Source: Alkalibacillus haloalkaliphilus | GTDB taxonomy: Bacteria; Bacillota; Bacilli; Bacillales; Alkalibacillaceae | Assembly (NCBI RefSeq): GCF_007991275.1 | Contig: NZ_BJYA01000001.1 | Location: forward strand, 310,001 to 374,000 | Length of the DNA: 64,000 nucleotides | Reading direction: 5' to 3' | In this document: positions 42,494 through 50,761 of the stretch, in pieces | How positions within the stretch are numbered: the stretch's first letter is position 1 | How the letters are laid out: each line of letters starts with the position of its first letter | The notes under the pieces: generated by a model | Told to the model about the DNA's origin: nothing | Databases searched by the model: none | What the model saw: only the letters and a program-made list of their open reading frames with translations | Made by a program: the position numbers and the translations under genes

Positions 42494-43225
42494 TTGAGTT
42501 ATAAAATTGCGGTAATAGCTGATATACATGGTAATGCCTCAGCTTTAAAAGAAGTATTAAAACAAATTGATCAATCAGATAAGGTCCAACATGTTTATTG
42601 TTTAGGTGATCTAATAGGTGTTGGTCATCAAACGAACGAAGTGTTAGACTTATTATTTTCAAGAGACGAGATCTCGTTTGTACGTGGTAATCATGACCAA
42701 GATATTTTAAGCATTATAGACGGGGAGAAGCCTAACAGTAAAGGTGAAGAACGCGAGCATCACCATTGGATCGCGTCTCATTTAAATCCGAACTTTATCC
42801 CAAAGTTAAGAAACATTCCTTACACGTTAAGACGTCAAATCAATGGTGTTCCATTTTTGTTTTTGCATTACCACATGAAAAAAGAACCTAAGTTCCTGCC
42901 AGTCAATTACGACCCAACTATTGATGAGCTTGAGAAACTCTATGATGGTGAGCAGTCTAAAGTCGTCTGTTTCGGACACCATCACGTCGTACACCATTTT
43001 AAAAACGATCACCAACTGTTTTTAAACCCAGGTGCTTTAGGATGTAGCCACAACCCTACAGCTCAATATGCCACAATTACTGTTGGTGACAAACACAATA
43101 TTGATACTTCTTTTTTTGAAGTTCCATATGATCCATCCGATTTTTTAAATGACTATGAAAGACTTAAAGTGCCTGCTCGCGAATTTATTTTGAATAATTT
43201 CTTCGGTAATCAACATAATAAGTGA
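42494..43225 (+). CDS. Calcineurin-like metallophosphoesterase (YfcE/MJ0936-like)
   Basis: Dinuclear-metal phosphoesterase of 243 residues. All family blocks are present: IADIHGNASAL, LGDLIGVG, RGNHDQD, then LHYHMK, FGHHHV and NPGALGCSHN. Relatives are small phosphodiesterases acting on nucleotides or unknown substrates. The start is TTG at 42494 after AGAAGGTGAAG. It is probably in one transcript with the dehydrogenase. Confidence 0.9.
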   Translation: MSYKIAVIADIHGNASALKEVLKQIDQSDKVQHVYCLGDLIGVGHQTNEVLDLLFSRDEISFVRGNHDQDILSIIDGEKPNSKGEEREHHHWIASHLNPNFIPKLRNIPYTLRRQINGVPFLFLHYHMKKEPKFLPVNYDPTIDELEKLYDGEQSKVVCFGHHHVVHHFKNDHQLFLNPGALGCSHNPTAQYATITVGDKHNIDTSFFEVPYDPSDFLNDYERLKVPAREFILNNFFGNQHNK

Positions 43226-43292
43226 AAAAATTACCAATTAACTCGAATACTGTTATGACAAGATTTTAACAACTACTTAGTGAAATTTACTT

Positions 43293-43320
43293 TTGACAAT
43301 ATAAATTTTTTCGTTAATAT
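43293..43320 (+). promoter_or_regulatory. Sigma-A promoter of the GbsR-type gene
   Basis: TTGACA (43293-43298), 16 bases, TAATAT (43315-43320), about 50 bases before the start codon. Confidence 0.72.
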
Positions 43321-43371
43321 TAGAGTTATAAATAAAAAATTTAACAAACTTAACACTGAGGAGGTTGTTAA

Positions 43372-43932
43372 ATGAGTCAAAATGACGAACAGGCAAGGGA
43401 GTCCGTCGACCAAGCAAAAGACATTGTCATCGAATCTTTAGGTGAAACGATGGACCTTTATGGTGTTACGAGAAGTGTCGGCAACCTTTACGGTACAATG
43501 TATTTTGAAGAAAGCATGACGTTGGATGAAATGCGCGAGAAACTAAAAATGAGTAAACCTAGTATGAGTACTGGGGTTAAAAAGCTGCAAGAATTTGATA
43601 TCGTCAAACAGTCATTTCGTCGTGGTTCGAGAAAGCAAACATTTGTTGCTGAAAAAGACTTTTTTAGCTTCTTTAGTAAATTCTTCACTAAGAAGTGGGA
43701 ACGTGAGGTTAACTTAAACCTTGAAGCGATTAAAGAAGCTCAGCCGATTTTTGAGGAAATCATGAACTCTGAAGATGTTTCTGAAGAAGTGCGAGATGAA
43801 GCTCGAGAACTTTACGAACAAGTCGAATACTCAAAGGCCTATTACTACTGGCTTGAACAACTTGTAGAGGGAATTCGTAACGGCAAGATTTTCGAAGCAT
43901 TCCCACCACCTGAACATAACAAGAACAAATAG
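43372..43932 (+). CDS. GbsR/OpcR-family transcriptional regulator
   Basis: MarR-like repressor of 186 residues in the GbsR group, which senses choline or glycine betaine and controls osmoprotectant synthesis and uptake. Typical segments are ETMDLYGVTRSVGNLYGTMYF, the helix-turn-helix TLDEMREKLKMSKPSMSTGVKKL and FRRGSRKQTFVAEKDFF. The ATG at 43372 follows GAGGAGG. No gbsA, gbsB or opu genes are beside it, so its targets lie elsewhere. Confidence 0.92.
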   Translation: MSQNDEQARESVDQAKDIVIESLGETMDLYGVTRSVGNLYGTMYFEESMTLDEMREKLKMSKPSMSTGVKKLQEFDIVKQSFRRGSRKQTFVAEKDFFSFFSKFFTKKWEREVNLNLEAIKEAQPIFEEIMNSEDVSEEVRDEARELYEQVEYSKAYYYWLEQLVEGIRNGKIFEAFPPPEHNKNK

Positions 43933-43936
43933 CATC

Positions 43937-43973
43937 ATCCCTTATCTCTATTGTTTGAGGTAAGGGATTTTTT
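43937..43973 (+). terminator. Terminator of the GbsR-type gene
   Basis: ATCCCTTATCTC pairs with GAGGTAAGGGAT (one mismatch), followed by TTTTTT. Confidence 0.85.
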
Positions 43974-44058
43974 ATTTGAGGCATTTTTAACCTATTGTTC
44001 CATCGTATATTTTAACCTGTCCAGAAAAAAATAAGTGTAAGAAAGGCAGGGGAAAGCT

Positions 44059-44244
44059 ATGGATGAACAACGCGCCAAAGAAATTATCGATTCACTTGTT
44101 ATGATTAACGTTAAATACCACGGTATTCCCGTCTATATTCAAGAAGTTATTAACAGTGAAACTGCGGAAATCTTTCCATTAGATGAAATGCACCATGAAC
44201 AGCAAGTTGATTTGAAAGGGTTATACGAAGACGACCCAACTTAG
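44059..44244 (+). CDS. sspH: Small acid-soluble spore protein, H type (first copy)
   Basis: A 61-residue protein matching SspH-type spore proteins: RAKEIIDSLVMINVKYHGIPVYIQ followed by an acidic tail with a LDEMHHEQQVDL segment. H-type proteins are made in the forespore and are minor spore components. The ATG follows AGGGGAAAG. A second copy starts 17 bases after its stop. Confidence 0.85.
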   Translation: MDEQRAKEIIDSLVMINVKYHGIPVYIQEVINSETAEIFPLDEMHHEQQVDLKGLYEDDPT

Positions 44245-44261
44245 AAGAAGGAGGGATATAA

Positions 44262-44441
44262 ATGGACCGTTTACGTGCAGAACAAATTGCTGAATCACCA
44301 GAAATGAAAAATGTACAATACAATGGGCAAAATGTTTATATCCAACATGTAAATGATAACGGCACAGCTCATTGTTATTTTTTAGACGAACCTGAAAATG
44401 AATTTGATGCTCAGTTGTCCAATTTAAGAGAGAAGATTTAA
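44262..44441 (+). CDS. sspH: Small acid-soluble spore protein, H type (second copy)
   Basis: A 59-residue protein, too short for a 60-residue cutoff and easily missed. It reads MDRLRAEQIAESPEMKNVQY then NGQNVYIQHVNDNGTAH and FLDEPENEFDAQLSNL. The R-A-x-x-I-x-x-S-P-x-M and V-Y-I-Q-H-V pattern fits SspH even better than the first copy. The ATG is preceded by GAAGGAGG. The gene is transcribed with the first copy and ends at the repeat array 44450-44560. Confidence 0.87.
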   Translation: MDRLRAEQIAESPEMKNVQYNGQNVYIQHVNDNGTAHCYFLDEPENEFDAQLSNLREKI

Positions 44442-44449
44442 TTAATCGA

Positions 44450-44560
44450 GCGAACGCCCAAATAATTAGGCGTTCGCTTAATTATTTGGGCGTTCGCTTA
44501 ATTATTTTGTTTTTCGCTTAATTAATTAAAAAGTCGCCTAATTTTATAATAATTAGGCGA
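44450..44560. repeat. Phased 20-bp repeat array with inverted ends
   Basis: TCGCTTAATT-type cores start at 44474, 44494, 44514 and 44534, exactly 20 bases apart, with variable bases between. The left end is inverted: GCGAACGCCCAAATAATTA (44450-44468) is the exact complement of 44479-44497. The right end folds too: TCGCCTAATT (44534-44543) with AATTAGGCGA (44551-44560). The array fills the gap between two convergent genes and can end transcription from both sides. Confidence 0.9.
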
Positions 44561-44570
44561 TTTCAAACCT

Positions 44571-45317
44571 TCACATACTATCCTTCTGGTCTGTTTCTTG
44601 CTCTTTCTTAGTCATGACCATCGTTAACGGTTTGTCACTACCTGTCATCAGCTGATGAACATAAGAAGAGGTAATTTCATACTGATCCTCAATTTTCTCT
44701 GCTAAATGATGGCTTCGTTCATATAAGATGGATCTAAAATTAAGCATTTGTCGATGAAGCTTTTCCATTAATGCTTCTTGTCTTTGGACTTGTTCTGACA
44801 TTTCCTTTTGGTTTTCATCAAAGTGTTTAAGCTGTTCGTTCATTTCTTCATGAGCACTGACAATTTGATTTAATTGGTCTATTAATTCATCGTTTGAGAC
44901 TTTTTGATCTGTAATTTTATTTATAATTTCTTTATTAGATTCATTTATACTTTTAACTTGGTTAATTAAATCTTCTCGAGCATGTTCTTCAGTTTTAAGC
45001 CACTCTTCCAACTGGCTGCTTTTGTTGTCTAACATGCGCAATCTCTCCAATACATCTTGTTTAAACTGATCATGGCTATGTTGTTTAGTTACAAGTTCTT
45101 GAACTTGTGTATCCATTTGTGTTTGGATATGATCTTGCCGTTCATACAACTGATTAAGAAAGCTATTAGAACGCTTTAACGAACGATTCACTTTCTGCTG
45201 TTCTTCCATCCACTCTGATAACCTGTCAAATTTCGTATAATCTTGGTTACGTGCACTTACTTTCCGTTTTGAGCGATATACAGTCGGATGTTCGCCATCA
45301 TTAATGTATAATGTCAT
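44571..45317 (-). CDS. Coiled-coil protein of unknown function
   Basis: A 248-residue protein predicted to be almost entirely coiled coil from about residue 35 to 210, rich in Gln, Glu, Lys and Ser, with a short basic head (YRSKRKVSARNQDY) and an acidic tail. There is no membrane segment or signal peptide. I do not recognise a named family. Position beside spore proteins hints at a sporulation structure, but that is weak. The ATG at 45317 follows AAAGGGATG. Confidence 0.83.
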   Translation of the reverse strand: MTLYINDGEHPTVYRSKRKVSARNQDYTKFDRLSEWMEEQQKVNRSLKRSNSFLNQLYERQDHIQTQMDTQVQELVTKQHSHDQFKQDVLERLRMLDNKSSQLEEWLKTEEHAREDLINQVKSINESNKEIINKITDQKVSNDELIDQLNQIVSAHEEMNEQLKHFDENQKEMSEQVQRQEALMEKLHRQMLNFRSILYERSHHLAEKIEDQYEITSSYVHQLMTGSDKPLTMVMTKKEQETDQKDSM

Positions 45318-45371
45318 GTTTCCACATCCCTTTAATGTCTTACTTATAACATATGCGAATGTCCATATAAA

Positions 45372-45407
45372 AAGTGCCTGTCACGATTTTATTCGTAACA
45401 GGCACTT
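45372..45407 (-). terminator. Terminator of rlmN
   Basis: AAGTGCCTGT pairs with ACAGGCACTT, with an inner CACGA/TCGTA extension, followed on the minus strand by TTTATATGG. Confidence 0.88.
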
Positions 45408-45414
45408 CACTATA

Positions 45415-46488
45415 TTAGGCTTTTGATTTAGCCTTAGATTTTTTGCTAAGCTGTTTACTTCTTAACTGACCACAAGCTGCGTCAATATCACTACCTTGTT
45501 CAACACGAACACCGCAGTTAATATTATTTTCAAGTAATGTTTCGTAGAACGTTAGGATATTTTGCTTACTACTACGATCATAAGGATGGTCTTCTACCGG
45601 GTTATACGGAATTAAGTTAACGTAAGAAAGGTGACGTTTATCTTTTAGTAGCTTCACTAGTTCTAACGCATGTTCCTTTTGATCATTGACATCATGTAGC
45701 AAAATATATTCAAACGTAATTCTGCGATTTGTCTTCTCTAAATAATAATCAACAGCGTCCATCAATTGCTCAATTGGATAAGCGCGGTTAATTTTCATAA
45801 TGTCTGTTCTTAGCTTATTATTCGGCGCATGTAGTGATAGTGCTAAGTTAATTTGAATATTTTCATCAGCAAAATCATACATCTTCGGAACAATACCACT
45901 CGTCGAAACTGTAATGTGTCTTGCTCCAATCGAAAGCCCTTTTTGATCATTAACGACACGTAGAAAGTCCATCGTATGGTCGTAGTTATCAAATGGCTCA
46001 CCGATTCCCATAACAACAATGTGGCTTACGCGCTCAGAATCGCCTCTTTCATCTAAATGGTGTTGAACGTTCATAATTTGCTCAACAATTTCTCCACTTG
46101 TTAGGTCACGATTCTTACTTAAAATACCACTTGCACAGAATGAACAACCAATATTACAACCAACTTGTGTCGTAACACAAACAGAAAGTCCGTAATCAAA
46201 ACGCATTAATACCGTTTCGATATGGTTGCCATCAGGTAGCTCGAATAAAAACTTAATCGTTCCGTCTTGTGACTCTTGCTTTATTGTTTCAGTTAATGAC
46301 TGGATCTGATAATGTTCTTCTAATAGTTCGATTGTTTTTTTATTGACGTTTTTCATCTCAGAAAACGATTTAACACGCTTTTGATATAGCCAATCCCATA
46401 CTTGGTCAGCTCTAAAGCGCTTTTCACCATTTTCGACTAACCAATTTTGTAATTTTTCTTGTGTTAGTCCATAAATAGATGGTTTCAT
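45415..46488 (-). CDS. rlmN: 23S rRNA (adenine-2503-C2)-methyltransferase RlmN
   Basis: Radical-SAM enzyme that methylates A2503 of 23S rRNA and A37 of some tRNAs. The protein has 357 residues. It has an N-terminal helical RNA-binding domain ([20 protein letters not shown]), the cluster motif [11 protein letters not shown], the SAM-binding [11 protein letters not shown] and the C-terminal catalytic Cys in [10 protein letters not shown]. The final Lys/Ser-rich tail is short. The ATG at 46488 follows GAGGG. Cys and length agree with RlmN and not with a Cfr resistance enzyme. Confidence 0.96.
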   Translation of the reverse strand: MKPSIYGLTQEKLQNWLVENGEKRFRADQVWDWLYQKRVKSFSEMKNVNKKTIELLEEHYQIQSLTETIKQESQDGTIKFLFELPDGNHIETVLMRFDYGLSVCVTTQVGCNIGCSFCASGILSKNRDLTSGEIVEQIMNVQHHLDERGDSERVSHIVVMGIGEPFDNYDHTMDFLRVVNDQKGLSIGARHITVSTSGIVPKMYDFADENIQINLALSLHAPNNKLRTDIMKINRAYPIEQLMDAVDYYLEKTNRRITFEYILLHDVNDQKEHALELVKLLKDKRHLSYVNLIPYNPVEDHPYDRSSKQNILTFYETLLENNINCGVRVEQGSDIDAACGQLRSKQLSKKSKAKSKA

Positions 46489-46587
46489 TTTAAACCCTCA
46501 TTTCAAAACCTAAGTTACTTTGTTAATACTAATGGATATAACACAATGTATCAAGTAATTTATATAGACAACATGTTCCAAATCCAC

Positions 46588-47634
46588 TTACACTCTCTTC
46601 GCTCTCTTAGCAACAACCCTCATGATTAGAAGCATACAAACGACACCTAAAGTCATAGCACCGAAAAAGACCCAACTCAACTGCTGTTTCAGTAACTCTT
46701 CACTATTTAAATTCATGACAGAAACCATCACACGATCATGGTCTAACGGTTTATAAATTTTGCGATAGTTATTTTGATCCATTGTAAAATCAACAGTTTG
46801 GGACTCGTTTTGTTGCCAAGCCGCTTCAACCATTTCTTCATCTTCACTAATATCTAGTGTCATATGTCCGTATAAAACGGGTAGATCTGTTTCAGGTTCA
46901 ATCACTTCATGCTCTTCATCACGTTTTAACCACGCGGGTGCATTTAATACGGCGATCTCTTCTACCACATCATTATGAACTTCGATTTGGGAAATGACTT
47001 CAGAAGGTCCTGATTCAAAGCTCACACTATAAATTTCTTCATCCTCAATGTAGGCATTTACCATGTAATCAGTTGTACCATCATAATAATAAGCAAACTT
47101 ATAGTAAATGTGATCAAATAACTCAGCACGCGAGATCGGCCCTACCCAAAAGTTATCTAAAGCAAATCCTTCCTCAACAGTAACTGGTTCTTGTGACATG
47201 AGCTGATCAAAAGCTGTATACCAATACCCCCAGTCTTGTGATGGTAAGCCAACTTGTGAATCATCCGTTGATTGTGTTACCACTATGTCATCACTTTCCC
47301 TTTCCCATAGTGATATTTCTTGAACATCCCATTGGTCCGCTACTTCTCTTAGCTCACTTTGACTAATATCGTTAATGTCTCGACCACGAAGGTCTGTCAT
47401 TATTCCTTTAGACGCTGTGTACAACCGCATCTCTACCATATGTTCTATTGTATCTGTCGCATGTTGCGTTGATTGCATCGCAGATTGAACCGTTCTTGTA
47501 GCAGAGTCGACCTGTTCATCTTGGTACGTTTCAATTCGAGAACTAATTAACATTATTCCAATAGCGAAAGACAATAAAGCAATGACCCCTATACATACTC
47601 CAATTTGCATAATAAATTTATTTGTATGACTCAT
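46588..47634 (-). CDS. Membrane protein with a sensor-type external domain and no output domain
   Basis: A 348-residue protein with membrane segments at about 10-31 and 320-342 and an external domain between them. The external domain starts with a long helix (VDSATRTVQSAMQSTQHATD) and resembles Cache-type sensor domains of chemoreceptors and cyclases. Only a short basic tail (KRAKRV) follows the second segment, so no HAMP, kinase, GGDEF or signalling domain is attached. The ATG at 47634 follows AAGGGG. It could signal through a partner or have lost its output part. Confidence 0.78.
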   Translation of the reverse strand: MSHTNKFIMQIGVCIGVIALLSFAIGIMLISSRIETYQDEQVDSATRTVQSAMQSTQHATDTIEHMVEMRLYTASKGIMTDLRGRDINDISQSELREVADQWDVQEISLWERESDDIVVTQSTDDSQVGLPSQDWGYWYTAFDQLMSQEPVTVEEGFALDNFWVGPISRAELFDHIYYKFAYYYDGTTDYMVNAYIEDEEIYSVSFESGPSEVISQIEVHNDVVEEIAVLNAPAWLKRDEEHEVIEPETDLPVLYGHMTLDISEDEEMVEAAWQQNESQTVDFTMDQNNYRKIYKPLDHDRVMVSVMNLNSEELLKQQLSWVFFGAMTLGVVCMLLIMRVVAKRAKRV

Positions 47635-47724
47635 CTTGTTTGACCCCTTCCGACATCTATCTACACTAATTTTCTATACAAGATAAATTCTTCCTTCTTT
47701 TTAAATGATTTTATAACAAAAAAA

Positions 47725-47745
47725 GAACTGGGCATAACCCAGCTC
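47725..47745 (-). terminator. Terminator of the TraB gene
   Basis: GAACTGGG pairs with CCCAGCTC (one mismatch) across a 5-base loop, followed on the minus strand by TTTTTTT. Confidence 0.82.
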
Positions 47746-47763
47746 TCAACTTACAATTTCCTT

Positions 47764-48930
47764 TTATAAATTCTCAAAGAAGACACGAATAACGTCTGCC
47801 CCACCGATAAACGTACCTAATGAACTTCCGATATTCGTTAGTACGACAATTAATAAAACTCTTGTCACTTTATTTTGCCAAAAACCTTTAACTGTCGTAA
47901 CATCTTCAGCTATATTTTCAAAATCTGAAACGTGTGGTTTACGGATCGACGCTTGCACAATACCAGCAAACCAACCCGCAGCTAGCATCGGGTTCAATGA
48001 ACTTAACGGTGCTACTAAAAAGGCGGTCATAATCGTCAGCGGGTGTCCAAAGGCAATCGCTGCACCTAAAGCGGACATCGAACCATTCCAAAGAATCCAG
48101 CTAAGTGTTTGTTGGTATGCCGCATCAGGGTTATTCATAAATGTGTAAGCAATAATCGATAAGATTAAAATCGGAATCATCCAAGCGATTACTTTCGGCG
48201 CTTTTGACTTAGGCGGTACAGTCGTTAGTTGATCTAAGTCTTGCTCCTTATTTATTTCTCTCTTAACCCCTGGAACGTGTGCAGCACCTAAAACAGCTAC
48301 TACTTTATCCCCTGGTGCATCTTTAATCTTCTGAGCTAAATATTGGTCACGTTCATCTATTAATGGCTTTTTTAGTCTTGGAAAAGCTTCAGTGAACTCT
48401 TGCATAACAGAGTTCAACATATCTTGTTGCTTCATCTTCTCAAGTTCTTGTTCAGAGATTGTCTCACGGTTAAATATACTATAAAGAATCGATAGCATTA
48501 ATTTGGCACGACCGGAAACACCAATACTTCGCCAAACTCTTGAAAAAGTCGTCTGGATATTACGATCAGCCAATACTAAATCAGCCTCAACTTCTTCAGC
48601 TGAATCGATCCCTTGAATCATTTCCTGACCAGGCTTAATACCAAACTGTTTCGCAACACGGTTTTGGAAAGATGAGATCATCATATTCATTAACAACAAA
48701 GTTGATTTCTTCTCTTTAACGACTTTGAATATGTTCATATCTTTCCACTTGTTACCTTCTCGAACCGATTGATAACGTTGTTCATCTAGTTCGACACAAA
48801 CAGAATCAGGTCGTTCAGTCTCGATCACTTCTTTTACTTGTTCTGCACTCTTCTTAGATACATGTGCAGTACCAATTATAATAACTTCTTTTCCGTCTAT
48901 ATCGAGTCGAGTAATATTATTTTCATCCAT
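47764..48930 (-). CDS. TraB/PrgY-family membrane protein
   Basis: A 388-residue protein. The N-terminal TraB domain has GTAHVSKKSAEQV, the ELDEQRY block and GAAHVPGVKREI, with conserved His and Glu that suggest metal-dependent peptidase-like chemistry. The C-terminal 140 residues hold about four membrane segments. Enterococcal relatives shut down pheromone peptides; in Bacillus the role is unknown. The ATG at 48930 follows AAGGAAG. A second, distantly related TraB/GumN gene lies at 58975. Confidence 0.9.
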   Translation of the reverse strand: MDENNITRLDIDGKEVIIIGTAHVSKKSAEQVKEVIETERPDSVCVELDEQRYQSVREGNKWKDMNIFKVVKEKKSTLLLMNMMISSFQNRVAKQFGIKPGQEMIQGIDSAEEVEADLVLADRNIQTTFSRVWRSIGVSGRAKLMLSILYSIFNRETISEQELEKMKQQDMLNSVMQEFTEAFPRLKKPLIDERDQYLAQKIKDAPGDKVVAVLGAAHVPGVKREINKEQDLDQLTTVPPKSKAPKVIAWMIPILILSIIAYTFMNNPDAAYQQTLSWILWNGSMSALGAAIAFGHPLTIMTAFLVAPLSSLNPMLAAGWFAGIVQASIRKPHVSDFENIAEDVTTVKGFWQNKVTRVLLIVVLTNIGSSLGTFIGGADVIRVFFENL

Positions 48931-49147
48931 ATTAGACTTCCTTTTCCCTCGTATTTCTACATATACAATAGTTTAACATTAAATTACCACCATGAAGAAA
49001 TTATTTTATTAAAATTTTAGAAAACATATACTTATGTATATACATAGAGCCCGTGTAACGAAACAAACAAATTTTGATTATTTACAAAAGTCGCTTCTAT
49101 GATAAATTAGTTAATAATTACATAACTGAAAAGGTGGGAGCGAACAT

Positions 49148-50746
49148 ATGCAAGATTGGTGGAAAAAGGCAACTGTATATCAAATATACCCACGAAGCTT
49201 TAACGATTCAAATGGTGATGGGGTTGGAGATTTACAAGGCATGATCGAAAAGCTTGATTACTTAAAAGAGTTAGGCATTGACTTAATTTGGTTAAGTCCA
49301 GTGTATGATTCACCTAATGATGATAATGGATATGATATACGCGATTACTACAGTATAAACCCTGAGTTTGGGACGATGGAAGACTTTGATCAACTACTAG
49401 ATGAGGTGCATAAGCGCGACATGAAGCTCATGATGGACCTAGTCGTTAATCACACATCAGATGAGCACCAATGGTTTAAAGAGCATGAAGATTATTATAT
49501 TTGGCGAGAGAAGCCAAACAACTGGCAATCAATTTTTGGTGGCTCAGCTTGGGAGTATGACGAAGAAAAAGGTAAATATTATTTACATTTGTTTAGTAAA
49601 AAGCAACCTGACTTAAACTGGGAAAACCCTGAACTAAGAAAGCGGATCTACGAAATGATGCATTGGTGGTTACAAAAAGGAGTAGACGGTTTTCGTATGG
49701 ACGTGATTAACTTCATCTCTAAACACCCTGACTTACCAGACGGGCCGAACGGTGACGGAAGTGACTATTTCATGAATGGCCCACGTATTCATGAGTTTTT
49801 ACAAGAGATGAATGATGAAGTACTATCTCATTATAATTGTGTAACAGTCGGTGAAATGCCAGGGACAACACCAGAAGATGCTCAAGTTTACACAGATCCT
49901 AACAACCGTGAAGTTAATATGATCTTTACTTTCGAACATATGGATTTAGACCACGGACCTGATGAGAAATGGGATTATAAACCGTTAAACTTAATTGATT
50001 TAAAAGAAAACCTAGAAAAATGGCAAAATGCCTTATATGATAAAGGTTGGAATAGTTTATATTGGAACAATCACGATCAGCCGAGAATTGTTTCTCGCTT
50101 CGGTGATGATACAAACTATCGCTATGAGTCAGCAACAATGCTAGCAACTTGTCTACACTTTCTACAAGGAACACCTTACATCTATCAAGGAGAAGAGATC
50201 GGTATGACGAATGTAGCATTCTCTTCAATTGCTGATTATAAAGACATTGAAACATTGAACATGTATAACGATAAAAAGAATAATGGCATACGAGAACGTA
50301 AGATTTTAGACCAAATTCACCATGTTAGTCGTGACAATGCTCGAACACCTATGCAATGGACAGCTAATGAACAAGCAAGCTTCACTACTGGAACACCTTG
50401 GATCCAAGTGAACCCTAACTTTAGCGAGATTAATGTTGAAAGCGATTTAAAACAGAGTAAGTCTATTTATAATTACTACAAAGCTTTAATTAAGCTAAGA
50501 AAAGAGGTCAGTTTAATTACAACCGGCAAATTCAAGTTAATCTACCGTGAACACCCTAACTTATTCGCTTATAAAAGAGAAGGTAAAGGTGAAACAATTA
50601 CGGTATATTGCAACTTCAGTGACCAAACAATTGAAGTTGATGAACAACCTAAAGGTGAAACATTAATCCATAATTATGATGTCCAAGCTAATAGTCATCA
50701 AATAACGTTACGACCGTATGAAACGATTGTATATAAAGGTCAATAA
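49148..50746 (+). CDS. GH13 subfamily 31 glucosidase, probable oligo-1,6-glucosidase
   Basis: Cytoplasmic alpha-glucosidase of 532 residues. The TIM barrel has region I DLVVNHTSDEH, region II GFRMDVINF (nucleophile Asp185), region III TVGEMPG (acid/base Glu236) and region IV NNHDQPR (Asp310). The calcium loop is DSNGDGVGDL. Val after the nucleophile is the residue linked to alpha-1,6 specificity in yeast isomaltase and in bacterial oligo-1,6-glucosidases. The ATG follows AAAGGTGGGAG. It heads the alpha-glucoside cluster; no clear LacI operator lies in the 217-base gap before it. Confidence 0.93.
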   Translation: MQDWWKKATVYQIYPRSFNDSNGDGVGDLQGMIEKLDYLKELGIDLIWLSPVYDSPNDDNGYDIRDYYSINPEFGTMEDFDQLLDEVHKRDMKLMMDLVVNHTSDEHQWFKEHEDYYIWREKPNNWQSIFGGSAWEYDEEKGKYYLHLFSKKQPDLNWENPELRKRIYEMMHWWLQKGVDGFRMDVINFISKHPDLPDGPNGDGSDYFMNGPRIHEFLQEMNDEVLSHYNCVTVGEMPGTTPEDAQVYTDPNNREVNMIFTFEHMDLDHGPDEKWDYKPLNLIDLKENLEKWQNALYDKGWNSLYWNNHDQPRIVSRFGDDTNYRYESATMLATCLHFLQGTPYIYQGEEIGMTNVAFSSIADYKDIETLNMYNDKKNNGIRERKILDQIHHVSRDNARTPMQWTANEQASFTTGTPWIQVNPNFSEINVESDLKQSKSIYNYYKALIKLRKEVSLITTGKFKLIYREHPNLFAYKREGKGETITVYCNFSDQTIEVDEQPKGETLIHNYDVQANSHQITLRPYETIVYKGQ

Positions 50747-50761
50747 TTGGAGGTATAAAAA

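Noticed and set aside
43341-43371. Inverted repeat TTTAACAA...TTGTTAAA around the GbsR ribosome site
   Set aside because: It is only 8 bp of AT-rich pairing with the ribosome site in the loop, too weak to claim as regulatory.
43981-44007. Sigma-G promoter for the spore protein genes (GCATT, then CATCGTA)
   Set aside because: The -10-like box is fair, but the spacing is 15 instead of about 18 bases, so I could not support it.
45415-46488. Cfr-type antibiotic resistance methyltransferase
   Set aside because: Length, N-terminal domain and sequence blocks fit housekeeping RlmN, and there are no mobile-element signs around it.
47764-48930. Conjugative plasmid or pheromone system because of the TraB name
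   Set aside because: No pheromone, aggregation or transfer genes are near. Chromosomal TraB-domain proteins are widespread in Bacillus.
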